Positions 1 through 7,561 of a DNA stretch of 13,400 nt are shown here, piece after piece. The stretch covers positions 1-13,400 of the forward strand of contig CAJKBQ010000046.1 of assembly GCA_905198155.1 (NCBI GenBank), written 5' to 3'. The notes beneath the pieces are model-generated. The model was not told the DNA's origin, searched no databases, and saw only the letters and a list, made by a program, of their open reading frames with translations. The position numbers and the translations under genes are program-made. Position 1 is the stretch's first letter. Each line of letters begins with the position of its first letter. The stretch is from an uncultured Eubacteriales bacterium. Its GTDB lineage: Bacteria; Bacillota; Clostridia; Oscillospirales; Acutalibacteraceae.

Positions 1-6
1 AATAAA

Positions 7-34
7 AATGGCAAATAGTCGCCTATTTGCCATT
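7..34 (-). terminator. Rho-independent terminator of the tRNA-Ser pair
   Basis: A perfect 12-bp inverted repeat (7-18 paired with 23-34, loop of four bases) follows the 3' end of the tRNA-Ser(GCU) gene. On the minus strand it is followed by a run of five T. The stem begins at the last base of the encoded CCA, so the terminator abuts the tRNA directly. Confidence 0.85.
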
Positions 35-123
35 GGCGGAGAAGGAGGGATTTGAACCCTCGCGCCCCTTACGAGGCCTACTCCCTTAGCAGGGGAGCCT
101 CTTCACCACTTGAGTACTTCTCC
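34..123 (-). tRNA. tRNA-Ser (anticodon GCU)
   Basis: The minus strand folds as a class II tRNA. The acceptor stem is GGAGAAG/CTTCTCC, the anticodon stem is CTCCC/GGGAG around the loop CTGCTAA (anticodon GCT, reading AGC/AGU), there is a long variable arm, and the T-loop is GGTTCAAATCC. The discriminator is G (37) and CCA is encoded at 34-36. The long variable arm and G discriminator are typical of serine tRNAs. It is the distal gene of a two-tRNA transcript. Confidence 0.95.
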
Positions 124-164
124 ATTGGTGAAAAATCAATTGTCCGTCGCAGCGGCGAGGTGAT

Positions 165-251
165 TGGCGGAGGGGATGGGATTCGAACCCATGGCTCTTG
201 CGAGTCACTGGTTTTCAAGACCAGCTCCTTAAACCACTCGGACACCCCTCC
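165..251 (-). tRNA. tRNA-Ser (anticodon UGA)
   Basis: On the minus strand, the acceptor stem GGAGGGG/CCCCTCC, the anticodon stem CTGGT/ACCAG around the loop CTTGAAA (anticodon TGA, reading UCN codons), a long variable arm and the T-loop GGTTCGAATCC define a serine tRNA. CCA is encoded (165-167) after discriminator G (168). It is the promoter-proximal gene and lies 41 bases from the second tRNA-Ser. Confidence 0.95.
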
Positions 252-271
252 AAATGGATGCGACAGTGGAT

Positions 272-300
272 ATTATAACACACACTTCCGGGCTTGTCAA
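272..300 (-). promoter_or_regulatory. Consensus sigma-A promoter for the tRNA-Ser pair
   Basis: On the minus strand a perfect TTGACA (complement of 295-300) is followed after exactly 17 bases by a perfect TATAAT (complement of 272-277). The start of transcription is expected near 265, about 15 bases before the first tRNA. Such a perfect promoter is usual for stable RNA genes. Confidence 0.9.
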
Positions 301-310
301 GCTTTTTGCC

Positions 311-337
311 AAAAAAATTCCGAAATCTGCGCAGATT
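311..337 (-). terminator. Probable terminator of the AraC-type regulator gene
   Basis: The palindrome 324-337 (AATCTGCGCAGATT, a 5-bp stem with loop GCGC) overlaps the stop codon of the regulator. On the minus strand it is followed, after six bases, by seven T (311-317). The stem is short and the gap to the T-run is long, so termination may be weak and some read-through into the tRNA promoter is possible. Confidence 0.45.
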
Positions 338-1205
338 ATCGCCCCGCCGGGTCGCTTTCGGCGACGGCATTGTCGGCGTCTGACCGGTAAACCGTCGGCA
401 GCTTTCCGGCGCGCTGCTTGAACGTGGACGAAAAATGCGCTAAGCTGGAAAACCCCGTTTCCATTGCGATCTGGGACACGGATTTGTCGGAGAAATGCAG
501 CAGCTTCGCGGCCTCGGTAATCCGGTACCGGATCACGTAATCGTGCAGCGAAACGCCGGTTCGCGTGCGGATTAGTCGGTTCAGGTAGCACGGGTCGTAG
601 TTGAACGCGTCCGCAATCGATTGATTGGTGATCGGCTCGGCAAAATGCAGGGCGATGTATTCCAGCAGCCGGTCGGTCAGCGCATTTTTCTTGTCGGAAT
701 CGGAGTCGTACCGCGGAATTTCGTATAGCAGCGCTTTGAGCAGCATCGCGCACCGCTCGCGGAAGCAAAGCCGCCGCATCCGGAATTCCTGCACGATCGT
801 GCGCAGCTGAAGCTCCAGCGGCTGCATATTGACGCGCGCCAGCGGCTGATCCATCAGCGGATAATCGGCAAACCGGTACACCGGGTGCGCCGTCTGCGGG
901 TCAAACCGCGTCGCGGGAATCACGTCGAACGAATTTTCGATGGCGGCGTACTGCTGTGTGTAGTCAAAATCCAAAATCAGCAGCGGAATCATCGGGTGCG
1001 GGTGAATTTCGTACGCCGTGCCGGGCTGGAAGCAGAACAGACTGCCGTGCGCCGCGTCGAACAGCTGCCCGTTCAGGCCGATTTCGGCAGTTCCGCCCAG
1101 CGCATACAGCAGCCGGCAGTCGCACGTTTTGGACGGCATCCGGTTGACGGCAAACTGCACGATGTCGGCAAACCGGATATAGGGGTTGGTTTCGCTGAAC
1201 AGCAT
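336..1205 (-). CDS. AraC/XylS-family transcriptional regulator with N-terminal cupin-like sensor domain
   Basis: This 289-residue protein has the size and layout of a one-component AraC regulator. An N-terminal beta-rich, cupin-like ligand domain (about 1-150) contains a pattern typical of that domain (GSLFCFQPGTAYEI, 54-67). A C-terminal double helix-turn-helix (about 178-275) has a first recognition helix near 194-213 (QSIADAFNYDPCYLNRLIR) and a second near 242-265, with the family signature IAMETGFSSLAHFSSTFKQ. It has no transmembrane segment, so it is cytosolic. The start at 1205 is set by AAGGAG seven bases upstream. It is divergent from the five-gene operon with overlapping promoters, so it most likely senses a substrate or intermediate of that operon and activates it. 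The effector is unknown. Confidence 0.9.
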   Translation of the reverse strand: MLFSETNPYIRFADIVQFAVNRMPSKTCDCRLLYALGGTAEIGLNGQLFDAAHGSLFCFQPGTAYEIHPHPMIPLLILDFDYTQQYAAIENSFDVIPATRFDPQTAHPVYRFADYPLMDQPLARVNMQPLELQLRTIVQEFRMRRLCFRERCAMLLKALLYEIPRYDSDSDKKNALTDRLLEYIALHFAEPITNQSIADAFNYDPCYLNRLIRTRTGVSLHDYVIRYRITEAAKLLHFSDKSVSQIAMETGFSSLAHFSSTFKQRAGKLPTVYRSDADNAVAESDPAGR

Positions 1206-1267
1206 GGCGCGGCTCCTTTTTTCGGAAAAGTCTGATTTTTGATAATTGTGGTATGGTTTACGTATTT

Positions 1268-1296
1268 ATTTTATCACGAAATTCCGCTATAATCAA
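1268..1296 (-). promoter_or_regulatory. Promoter of the AraC-type regulator gene
   Basis: On the minus strand TTGATT (complement of 1291-1296) is followed after 17 bases by TAAAAT (complement of 1268-1273), preceded by TG as an extended -10. The -35 shares bases with the TATAAT of the rightward operon promoter (1288-1293), so the two promoters cannot easily be occupied by polymerase at the same time. Confidence 0.6.
1288..1293 (+). promoter_or_regulatory. -10 box of the five-gene operon promoter
   Basis: A perfect TATAAT lies 50 bases before the start codon of the first operon gene. No convincing -35 box sits 16-18 bases upstream (the best is TTTATT at 1265-1270). A good -10 with a poor -35 is what is expected of a promoter that needs an activator, here plausibly the divergent AraC-type regulator. 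Confidence 0.55.
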
Positions 1297-1342
1297 GTCA
1301 AACCCATACTTTTGGTACGAAAAATAAAGGAGCGTTTTTTTG

Positions 1343-3007
1343 ATGAATTTTTTTGAACCAATTGCAGACGGGATCTACCTGCTGAAAACGCCGTTTTCGA
1401 TCGTGTGGAGCGGCGTGGTGCTGGTGCGCGGTGCAGAAAATATCCTGATCGACGCCGGAGCCGACGCGGAAACGGTCGATACCCGGATCGTTCCGGCGCT
1501 GAATGCGCTGGGGATGCAGCCGACGGACATCGACTGGCTGACCGTAACGCACTGCCACGGCGACCACATCGGCGGACTGCCGCGGCTGAAAGCACTGACC
1601 GGCGCGCGTGTGGCGGCGTATGACCGCTCGGCGCCCAAGCTGGCCGACCCCAGGCCGTATTCGGCCGACGTGCGCGCGGCGTTTCCGGCGGACAGCCCCG
1701 CCGTGCCGAGCGGACTGTGCAGCGTCCCGGCGGATGGATCGATTCCGGACGGCGGCACGCTCGGCGACCTGCGCCTGATCGCGTCGCCCGGTCACGACGA
1801 CGACTGTGTGTGCTGGTACCACGCGCCGACGCAGACGCTGATTACCGGCGATTCGGTGCAGGGCAACGGTACGCCGACGCAGGGCGTCGCGTTTTACCGG
1901 AATCTGCCGGACTACATCCGCACCATCCGGAAGCTCCAACCGATGGCGATTGAACACCTGGTCTGCGCGCACGATTACGACGGCATCGGTTCCGTGATCC
2001 ACGGCCGCGACAACGTGCGCCGCGCGCTGGCCGACTGCATGGCGCAGGTGGAGCGGTACGATGCATTCGTCCGCGCAGCGGGGGACGGCGCAGACATCGC
2101 CGAAACCGCCGACCGGATGATTGCCGCGATGGGCTGCGGCACGCCGGAAAAACGGTTCATGGCCATGTACACCGTCCGCGAACACCAGCGCGGCATGGCC
2201 GCATCCATGCTGCGCAAAGCGGTGCTGATTACCGGCGCGTCGCACGGCATCGGCGCGGCGGCGGCGGTTGCGTTCGCCAAAGCGGGATACAACGTCGGCG
2301 TCAACTATTGCAGCACGCCGGACGGTGCAGTGGATACGGCGGAAAAATGCCGCGCGGCCGGGGCGGAAGCGGAAATCTTCCAGGCCGACGTCCGCGACCG
2401 CGACGCGTGCGAGCGGATGATCGCCGATTTTATCGCGCGCTTCGGCAAGATCGACGTGCTGATTAACAACGCCGGCGGCGCGCTCAAAATCCCCGGCGGC
2501 ACCGAAGGCCGCTTTGAAGAAATGCCGCTCGATTACTGGGACAGCCAGATCGCGCTGAACCTGTCGGCCGCGGCGTACACGGCGCGGTTTGCGGCGGCGG
2601 ATATGATCGCCCGCTGCGCCCGCGGCAAAATCATCAACGTCTCGTCCATTCACAGCGAGGTCACCTGGGTGCATCGCCGGATGCTGCCGTATTCGGCGGC
2701 CAAAGGCGGGCTGAATATGCTGACCAAAGCACTCGGCGTGGAGCTGATTCAGCACGGGATCAACGTCAACGGTGTTGCGCCCGGCCTGATCTTCACCAAG
2801 CTGGCGGAGCGGTACAGCCCGGCGGATTTGGCGTCGTTCCGGCGCAAAATCCCGTTCGGCAACGGCGGCACGGTGGACGACATTACCCCGATGCTGCTGT
2901 TTTTGGCGGACGACGAAAAATCCCGATTCATCGTCGGTCAAACATTCATGATCGACGGCGGTCAATCGATCGACGGATCGATCGAAAGCATGAATTTCCA
3001 ATTTTGA
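1343..3007 (+). CDS. Fused metallo-beta-lactamase-fold hydrolase and short-chain dehydrogenase (SDR)
   Basis: Two complete enzymes lie in one 554-residue frame. Residues 1 to about 280 form a glyoxalase-II-like metallo-beta-lactamase fold with the metal motif THCHGDH (H70, H72, D74, H75), H151 in SPGH, D170 in TGDS and H210. Residues from about 289 form a classical SDR: TGASHGIG (297-304, NAD(P) binding), NNAG (375-378), a serine pair ending at 435, and YSAAK (Y450, K454). The SSIH and AAKGG context resembles glucose 1-dehydrogenase-type SDRs. The SDR part begins at M289, where free-standing SDRs start, and no ribosome binding site precedes M285 or M289. The ATG at 1343 is preferred (AAAGGAG ten bases upstream). 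A TTG at 1340 is possible. The likely role is sugar oxidation by the SDR and lactone hydrolysis by the hydrolase domain. This is inferred from domains and the following dehydratase, and the substrate is unknown. Both domains appear soluble. Confidence 0.85.
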   Translation: MNFFEPIADGIYLLKTPFSIVWSGVVLVRGAENILIDAGADAETVDTRIVPALNALGMQPTDIDWLTVTHCHGDHIGGLPRLKALTGARVAAYDRSAPKLADPRPYSADVRAAFPADSPAVPSGLCSVPADGSIPDGGTLGDLRLIASPGHDDDCVCWYHAPTQTLITGDSVQGNGTPTQGVAFYRNLPDYIRTIRKLQPMAIEHLVCAHDYDGIGSVIHGRDNVRRALADCMAQVERYDAFVRAAGDGADIAETADRMIAAMGCGTPEKRFMAMYTVREHQRGMAASMLRKAVLITGASHGIGAAAAVAFAKAGYNVGVNYCSTPDGAVDTAEKCRAAGAEAEIFQADVRDRDACERMIADFIARFGKIDVLINNAGGALKIPGGTEGRFEEMPLDYWDSQIALNLSAAAYTARFAAADMIARCARGKIINVSSIHSEVTWVHRRMLPYSAAKGGLNMLTKALGVELIQHGINVNGVAPGLIFTKLAERYSPADLASFRRKIPFGNGGTVDDITPMLLFLADDEKSRFIVGQTFMIDGGQSIDGSIESMNFQF

Positions 3008-3028
3008 CGGAACAGGGAGGGTATTGAT

Positions 3029-4705
3029 ATGAATGCATCGTTTCCGCCGCTGCGCAGCCAGTGGGAATTCGGCGAAGCGTCCGAATGCCGCCGCGGGCTG
3101 ATGCGCGGCATGGGCTACACCGAAGAAGAGCTGCACCGTCCGCTGATCGGGATTGTGAATTCCTGGAACGAATACAACCCTGGCCACATTCACCTGCACC
3201 AGCTGGCCGAGCGCGTCAAGCAGGGCGTGCGCGAAGCCGGCGGTCTGCCGCTGGAAGTGATGACCACCGGCATCTGCGACGGCATGGTGATGAAAGACCC
3301 CAAATACATCGAAGTCCCCAGCCGCAATTCCATCGCCGACCAGGTGGAGCTGACAGTGGAAAGCAGCTTTTTCGACGGCATGGTGATGCTGGCGACGTGC
3401 GATTCGGTGGTGCCGGGGTACCTGATGGCCGCCGCGCGGCTCGACATCCCGACCATCATTGTCACGGGCGGCTACATGATGCCCGGCCAGTTCCGCGGGC
3501 ACGAAGTGCTGCACCTGGACGCGCAGGACAAAGTGCTCACCGCGCGCGACGGCAAAATGGACATGAACGAATACGACGAGCTGATCGGCTGCTCGTGGGG
3601 GATGTGCGGCGCGTGCACGTCGATGACCACCGCCAACAGTATGTGCATGGTGGCCGAAGCGCTCGGTATGGCGCTGCCGGATAATTCCACCCTCAGCGCG
3701 TCCAGTCCCAAGCTGTATGCGCTGGCGTACCGCGCCGGGAAGCAGATTCTGGAGCTGATCCGCAGCGGGCTGACCGCCCGCAAAATCATGACGGCCGAAG
3801 CGTTCCAGAACGCCATCCGGCTGGACATGGCGGTCGCCGGTTCCTCCAACCTGATTCTGCACATCCCCGCCATCGCCAACGAAGCCGGGCTGGATCGCCC
3901 GTGGTGGAAGGAATTCGATGACGCGTCCAATCACGTTCCGCTGCTGGCCAGCCTCGCGCCCAGCGGTCCGTACAGCGTGCGCGACATGGATCTCGCGGGC
4001 GGAATGTCCGTGATGCTGCGCCAGCTGATGCCGCTGCTGCACCCGGACTGCATCACCGTCACCGGCAAAACGCTGGCCGAAAACGTCTCCGGCAGCGTCA
4101 ACTACAACCCCGAAGTGCTGCGTCCGCTGGAAAATCCCGTCACGCGCAAGCCCGGGCTGGCGGTGCTGTACGGCAACCTTGCGCCCGAAGGCGCGATCGT
4201 GAAGCTGGCGGCGGTGCCGGAGCAGCTGATGACGTTCCGCGGCGCGGCGCGCGTGTTCGACTCGCTGGACGACGGCTTGGCCGCGCTGCGTGCCGGTCAG
4301 GTGCAGCCGGGCGAAGCGCTGGTGCTGCGGTTTATGGGTCTGAAAGGCCGCTTCGGCACCACGGCGTTCCCGTTCCAGGAGGAACTGAAAGGCCGTCCGG
4401 AGCTGTACCATTCGTGCGCCATCCTGACCGACGGGCGCTTTTCCGGCGGTACGTCCGGCCTGAGCGTCGGCTACATCTCGCCCGAAGCGGCGCTCGGCGG
4501 CGCACTGGCGCTGGTGCGCGACGGCGATCCCGTCGAGATCAACCTGCACGACCGCACCATCCGCCTGGACATCCCGGACGACGAACTCGCCCGCCGCCGC
4601 GCCGCATTCCATTGGACGTTCCGCGCGGACGATTACCCGGCGTACCTGCGCCTGTTTGTCCGCAACGTCGGCTCCATGGCCAAAGGCGGGATTTGGGAGA
4701 AATAA
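3029..4705 (+). CDS. IlvD/Edd-family dehydratase, probably acting on a sugar acid
   Basis: This 558-residue protein matches the iron-sulfur dehydratase family over its whole length. It has NSWNEYNPGHIHL (44-56), CDG (83-85), CD-VPG (124-130), GACTSMTTANSM (194-205), LAVLYGNLAPEGAIVK and the C-terminal TDGRFSGGTSGLS signature with SPEAA and DGD. Family enzymes remove water from 2,3-dihydroxy acids to give 2-keto acids (branched-chain amino acid synthesis, 6-phosphogluconate, or free sugar acids). The operon context and the absence of ilv genes favour a sugar acid. C83, C124 and C196 could hold the cluster. The residue after C124-D125, normally a lysine (CDK) that is carbamylated in characterised sugar acid dehydratases, is serine 126 here. 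It starts 21 bases after the fusion gene with AGGGAGG upstream. Membership is certain and the substrate is not. Confidence 0.88.
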   Translation: MNASFPPLRSQWEFGEASECRRGLMRGMGYTEEELHRPLIGIVNSWNEYNPGHIHLHQLAERVKQGVREAGGLPLEVMTTGICDGMVMKDPKYIEVPSRNSIADQVELTVESSFFDGMVMLATCDSVVPGYLMAAARLDIPTIIVTGGYMMPGQFRGHEVLHLDAQDKVLTARDGKMDMNEYDELIGCSWGMCGACTSMTTANSMCMVAEALGMALPDNSTLSASSPKLYALAYRAGKQILELIRSGLTARKIMTAEAFQNAIRLDMAVAGSSNLILHIPAIANEAGLDRPWWKEFDDASNHVPLLASLAPSGPYSVRDMDLAGGMSVMLRQLMPLLHPDCITVTGKTLAENVSGSVNYNPEVLRPLENPVTRKPGLAVLYGNLAPEGAIVKLAAVPEQLMTFRGAARVFDSLDDGLAALRAGQVQPGEALVLRFMGLKGRFGTTAFPFQEELKGRPELYHSCAILTDGRFSGGTSGLSVGYISPEAALGGALALVRDGDPVEINLHDRTIRLDIPDDELARRRAAFHWTFRADDYPAYLRLFVRNVGSMAKGGIWEK

Positions 4706-4709
4706 ATCC

Positions 4710-6302
4710 ATGAATTCAACACATATTGCGGTCGAATCCTGTACGGCAGACGTCCTGATCCTCGGCGGCGGTCTGGCCGGCATGATTGCCGCCGACGAAA
4801 TCGTGCGCAGCGGGGCAGAGGTGCTGCTGCTGCGCCCCGGCGGCGGCGCGTCGCCGTTCGTCCACGGATTCAGTCTGCCGGTACTGCCGGAAGATTCCGC
4901 CGACATGCTGCTCCGAGACACCCTGCGCGCCGGGTGCGGCCAATGCCGAATCCCATTGGCGCAGGCGCTGGCCGCCGGAACGGCCGAAATCCCCGCGCTG
5001 CTGAACCGGCTGGGCGTCGCGCTGAACCGCAGCGGCGACGGATTGGAGCTGCTGCGGCCGCTGGGCGCGTCCTACCCGCGCGTCGTCAGCGTCGGCAATT
5101 CCGCCGGGGGCGCGATGCTGCGCGCGCTGCAAACCCGGCTGTCCGCACAGCCGAATTTTGTGCTGCGCTCCGCGCGGGCGGAGCACCTGATTTCGGACGG
5201 CAATACGGTATCGGGCGCGGTTTGCCGTGCCGCAGACGGCACACGGTTCACCGTGACAGCGCGGGTCACATTGATGGCGTGCGGCGGATACAGCGGCATT
5301 CTGCCGTTTTCGACCAATCCGCCCGACCTGTCCGGCAGCGGACTTGCGATGCCGTACGACGCCGGGGCGGTGCTGACAGATTTGGAATTCATCCAGTTCG
5401 AGCCGTGCGTCGGCATCGCGCCGGACGCAGTGCGCGGCAAAGGCATCGTCACCACCATGCTGCACGAAGGTGCGGTGCTGCGCGACGGTTCCGGCGCGGA
5501 GTTCCTGCTGCGCTATGGTGCAGACGGCGCACACGTCGGCAAAGATTTAATGGCGCAGCGCATCCACGCCGCCATTCGCAGCAATCCCACGCCGCACGGC
5601 GGCATTTATTTCGATGCGTCCGGCGTAGGCGCAGAACGGCTGCATGCCGTGTACGGGTCGTATGTCGATCGGTATGCGCGCTGCGGCATTGACCTGACGC
5701 GCACCCCGGTGGAAGTTGCGCCCGCCGCGCATACGGCACTGGGCGGAATCGCGATCGACCCGCAGTGCCGCACGTCGCTCGCCGGGCTGTATGCCTGCGG
5801 CGAAGCGGTCGGCGGCGTTCACGGCGCCAACCGGATGGGCGGCAATGCCGGGCTGGAAACGCTGGTATTCGGTTCCGCTGCCGGGCGCACCGTCGCGGCC
5901 GAATGGAAAATGATTCCACCTCCGCAGTCCGTCACGGTACCGGCGTCCCCGGCCCGCGCCCTGTCCGACGAGGACTGCGCCCGCTGGCGCGCCCGGCTGG
6001 ATGCGCCCATCGGCGACGCATTGAACGTCGTGCGCGATGGCGATTCCCTGCGCCGCTGCCTCGACGTGCTGGACGATTGCGCGCGCGACGCAGCCGCATT
6101 GCCGGACGGCGGCGATACCTGCGCCGTTCGCCAGCGGATTACCGCCGCCCGATTGGTCGCCGCGTCCGCACTGGAACGCCCACAGTCCGTCGGGTGTCAC
6201 GTCCGGTCGGACGCGCAGCCGGAGCCGGAATCCGAAATTTACGCGCTGAACGTCCAAAAAGACCATCCCATTGCCCGCGAAATTTTCCCCAAAGGAGTCT
6301 GA
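4710..6302 (+). CDS. FAD-dependent dehydrogenase of the fumarate reductase / L-aspartate oxidase flavoprotein family
   Basis: This 530-residue protein begins with a dinucleotide-binding motif (LGGGLAGMIAADE, 18-30). It carries the family's later blocks: TPVEVAPAAHTALGG (H341), YACGEAVGGVHGANRMGG (361-378, R375) and LETLVFGSAAG, with the C-terminal GCHVRSD. Relatives oxidise or reduce succinate/fumarate, aspartate, 3-ketosteroids and other substrates with FAD. In FrdA-type enzymes the capping-domain motif is QFHPTG. Here it reads QFEPC (229-233), so the usual His-Pro-Thr is absent and a standard dicarboxylate is unlikely. There is no Tat or Sec signal and no heme domain, so it is a cytosolic single-subunit enzyme. 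The start at 4710 follows GGGAGA nine bases upstream and lies four bases after the dehydratase stop, which indicates translational coupling. The electron acceptor is unknown. Confidence 0.85.
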   Translation: MNSTHIAVESCTADVLILGGGLAGMIAADEIVRSGAEVLLLRPGGGASPFVHGFSLPVLPEDSADMLLRDTLRAGCGQCRIPLAQALAAGTAEIPALLNRLGVALNRSGDGLELLRPLGASYPRVVSVGNSAGGAMLRALQTRLSAQPNFVLRSARAEHLISDGNTVSGAVCRAADGTRFTVTARVTLMACGGYSGILPFSTNPPDLSGSGLAMPYDAGAVLTDLEFIQFEPCVGIAPDAVRGKGIVTTMLHEGAVLRDGSGAEFLLRYGADGAHVGKDLMAQRIHAAIRSNPTPHGGIYFDASGVGAERLHAVYGSYVDRYARCGIDLTRTPVEVAPAAHTALGGIAIDPQCRTSLAGLYACGEAVGGVHGANRMGGNAGLETLVFGSAAGRTVAAEWKMIPPPQSVTVPASPARALSDEDCARWRARLDAPIGDALNVVRDGDSLRRCLDVLDDCARDAAALPDGGDTCAVRQRITAARLVAASALERPQSVGCHVRSDAQPEPESEIYALNVQKDHPIAREIFPKGV

Positions 6303-7561
6303 TGCATATGACGATATCCGAATTGCGCGCCGACGCGAACCGGCGCGCCGTGCAGTCGATTGCGCATGCCGATCCGGTGTGGGTCGATGTGCAGCCGGCG
6401 GGCGAATTCCTGACCGATCTGCCGCCGCGCACCGTGCTGCACTCCGGGCCGCCGCTGCCGTTTGCGCAGCTGTGCGGCCTGCACCGCCGCGGCGCGGTCA
6501 ACGGCGCGCTGCTGGAAGGCTGGGCGGCCGACGAAGATGACGCCGCGCAGCAGCTGTCCGACGGCCGCATCCGCGTGGACAGCGCGATGAACTACAACAC
6601 CGTCGGTTCCGGCGTCGGGATTGTGACGCCGTCGGTGCCGCTGCTGATCGTCGCCGACCGGCGCACCGGCTGCCGCGCAGGCGTGTTCCCGGCGGAAGGC
6701 CGGTTCGGCGGCGGATTCTGCGGTTGGGGCGTCTATTCGCCGGAAATCCGCGACAATCTGCGCTGGATGCGCGACGAGCTGTTCGCTCCGCTGCGGCCGC
6801 TGCTGCGCACGCAGGGTTTCCCGCTGCGGGAACTGTTCGCAGAAGGCGTCCAAATGGGCGATGAATTTCACTCGCGCCAAACGGCCGGAGATTTGCTGTT
6901 TATACGGAAAATCATTCCGTTTATGCAGGACGGCGGCGTCCCGGCGGACGTACAGGCGCGGCTGCTGCGGTATTTTGCAGATACCGGCCGATTTTTCCAC
7001 AATTTCGGTCAGGCATCGGCGCGCAGTGCGCTGCTGTCGGCGGAGCGCATCCCGTACTGCACCATGGTCACGGCCGCGGGCGGCAACGGGGTGGAATACG
7101 GCATTCAGGTTTCCGCCACCGGACGCACCTGGTACACCGCGCCGTCGCCGATGATCGAGGGCAGCAACCGCGTGCCGGGGCTGGATCCGGCGCAGCAGCT
7201 CCCGTGGATCGGCGACAGCAGCATTACCGAATGCGCCGGGCTGGGCGGCATCCTGTCGGCGGCCAGCCCCGCCGTGTGCAGCTGGCGCAGCGGCCGCCTG
7301 ACCGACGGCACCGCCGTCACACAGGAGATGGCGCAAATCTGCATCGGGACGAACCCGCAGCTGCGCGTCCCGGCGCTGGATTTCGGGGCATCGCCGTGCG
7401 GGATCGACGCCGTCCGTGCCGCAGAAACCGGGATTACGCCGGTGATCGACGGCGGGATGATTAACGAATCCGGCGGCTGGATGGGTGCCGGATGCACCCG
7501 AATCCCGCTGCTTTGCTTCACGAAAGCAACGGACGCGCTGAACGCGGCCGTTGAATCATAA
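6302..7561 (+). CDS. DUF1116 protein, related to AllG (YlbE) of oxamate carbamoyltransferase
   Basis: This 419-residue protein is recognisable as DUF1116 from its full-length pattern: LHSGPP (46-51), GALLEGWA (68-75), NYNTVGSGVGIVTPSVPL (97-114), MGDEFHSR (185-192), GVEYGIQVS (263-271), WYTAPSP and IGDSSITECAGLGG (303-316), then GIDAV and ITPVIDGG near the end. In E. coli the DUF1116 protein YlbE/AllG works with FdrA/AllF and YlbF/AllH as an oxamate carbamoyltransferase in allantoin breakdown. Neither partner is visible here, so a different reaction or a remote partner is likely. The ATG overlaps the preceding TGA (TGATG), and AAAGGAG (6291-6297) serves it. A second ATG at 6308 is also well placed and would shorten the protein by two residues. 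The protein is soluble. The family call is firm and the function is open. Confidence 0.82.
   Translation: MHMTISELRADANRRAVQSIAHADPVWVDVQPAGEFLTDLPPRTVLHSGPPLPFAQLCGLHRRGAVNGALLEGWAADEDDAAQQLSDGRIRVDSAMNYNTVGSGVGIVTPSVPLLIVADRRTGCRAGVFPAEGRFGGGFCGWGVYSPEIRDNLRWMRDELFAPLRPLLRTQGFPLRELFAEGVQMGDEFHSRQTAGDLLFIRKIIPFMQDGGVPADVQARLLRYFADTGRFFHNFGQASARSALLSAERIPYCTMVTAAGGNGVEYGIQVSATGRTWYTAPSPMIEGSNRVPGLDPAQQLPWIGDSSITECAGLGGILSAASPAVCSWRSGRLTDGTAVTQEMAQICIGTNPQLRVPALDFGASPCGIDAVRAAETGITPVIDGGMINESGGWMGAGCTRIPLLCFTKATDALNAAVES

Noticed and set aside
7..251. tRNA-Ser genes as a possible integration (attachment) site for a mobile element
   Set aside because: No integrase gene and no repeated tRNA 3' end was seen elsewhere in the window. 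The flanking genes are metabolic and regulatory.
52..390. A 112-codon plus-strand frame across the tRNA region
   Set aside because: It runs antisense through two tRNA genes and has no ribosome binding site or recognisable protein features.
2195..2209. A separate start for the SDR at the internal ATG codons (2195 or 2207)
   Set aside because: No purine-rich ribosome binding site lies upstream and no stop codon ends the hydrolase domain in frame, so a fused product is the simplest reading, although a sequencing error is not excluded.
1298..4921. A 1207-codon open frame on the minus strand, opposite the fusion and dehydratase genes
   Set aside because: Its translation is rich in Arg, His, Gln and Val without any domain, and it lies antisense to genes with intact catalytic motifs. 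Long antisense frames are expected in GC-rich coding DNA with strong codon bias.
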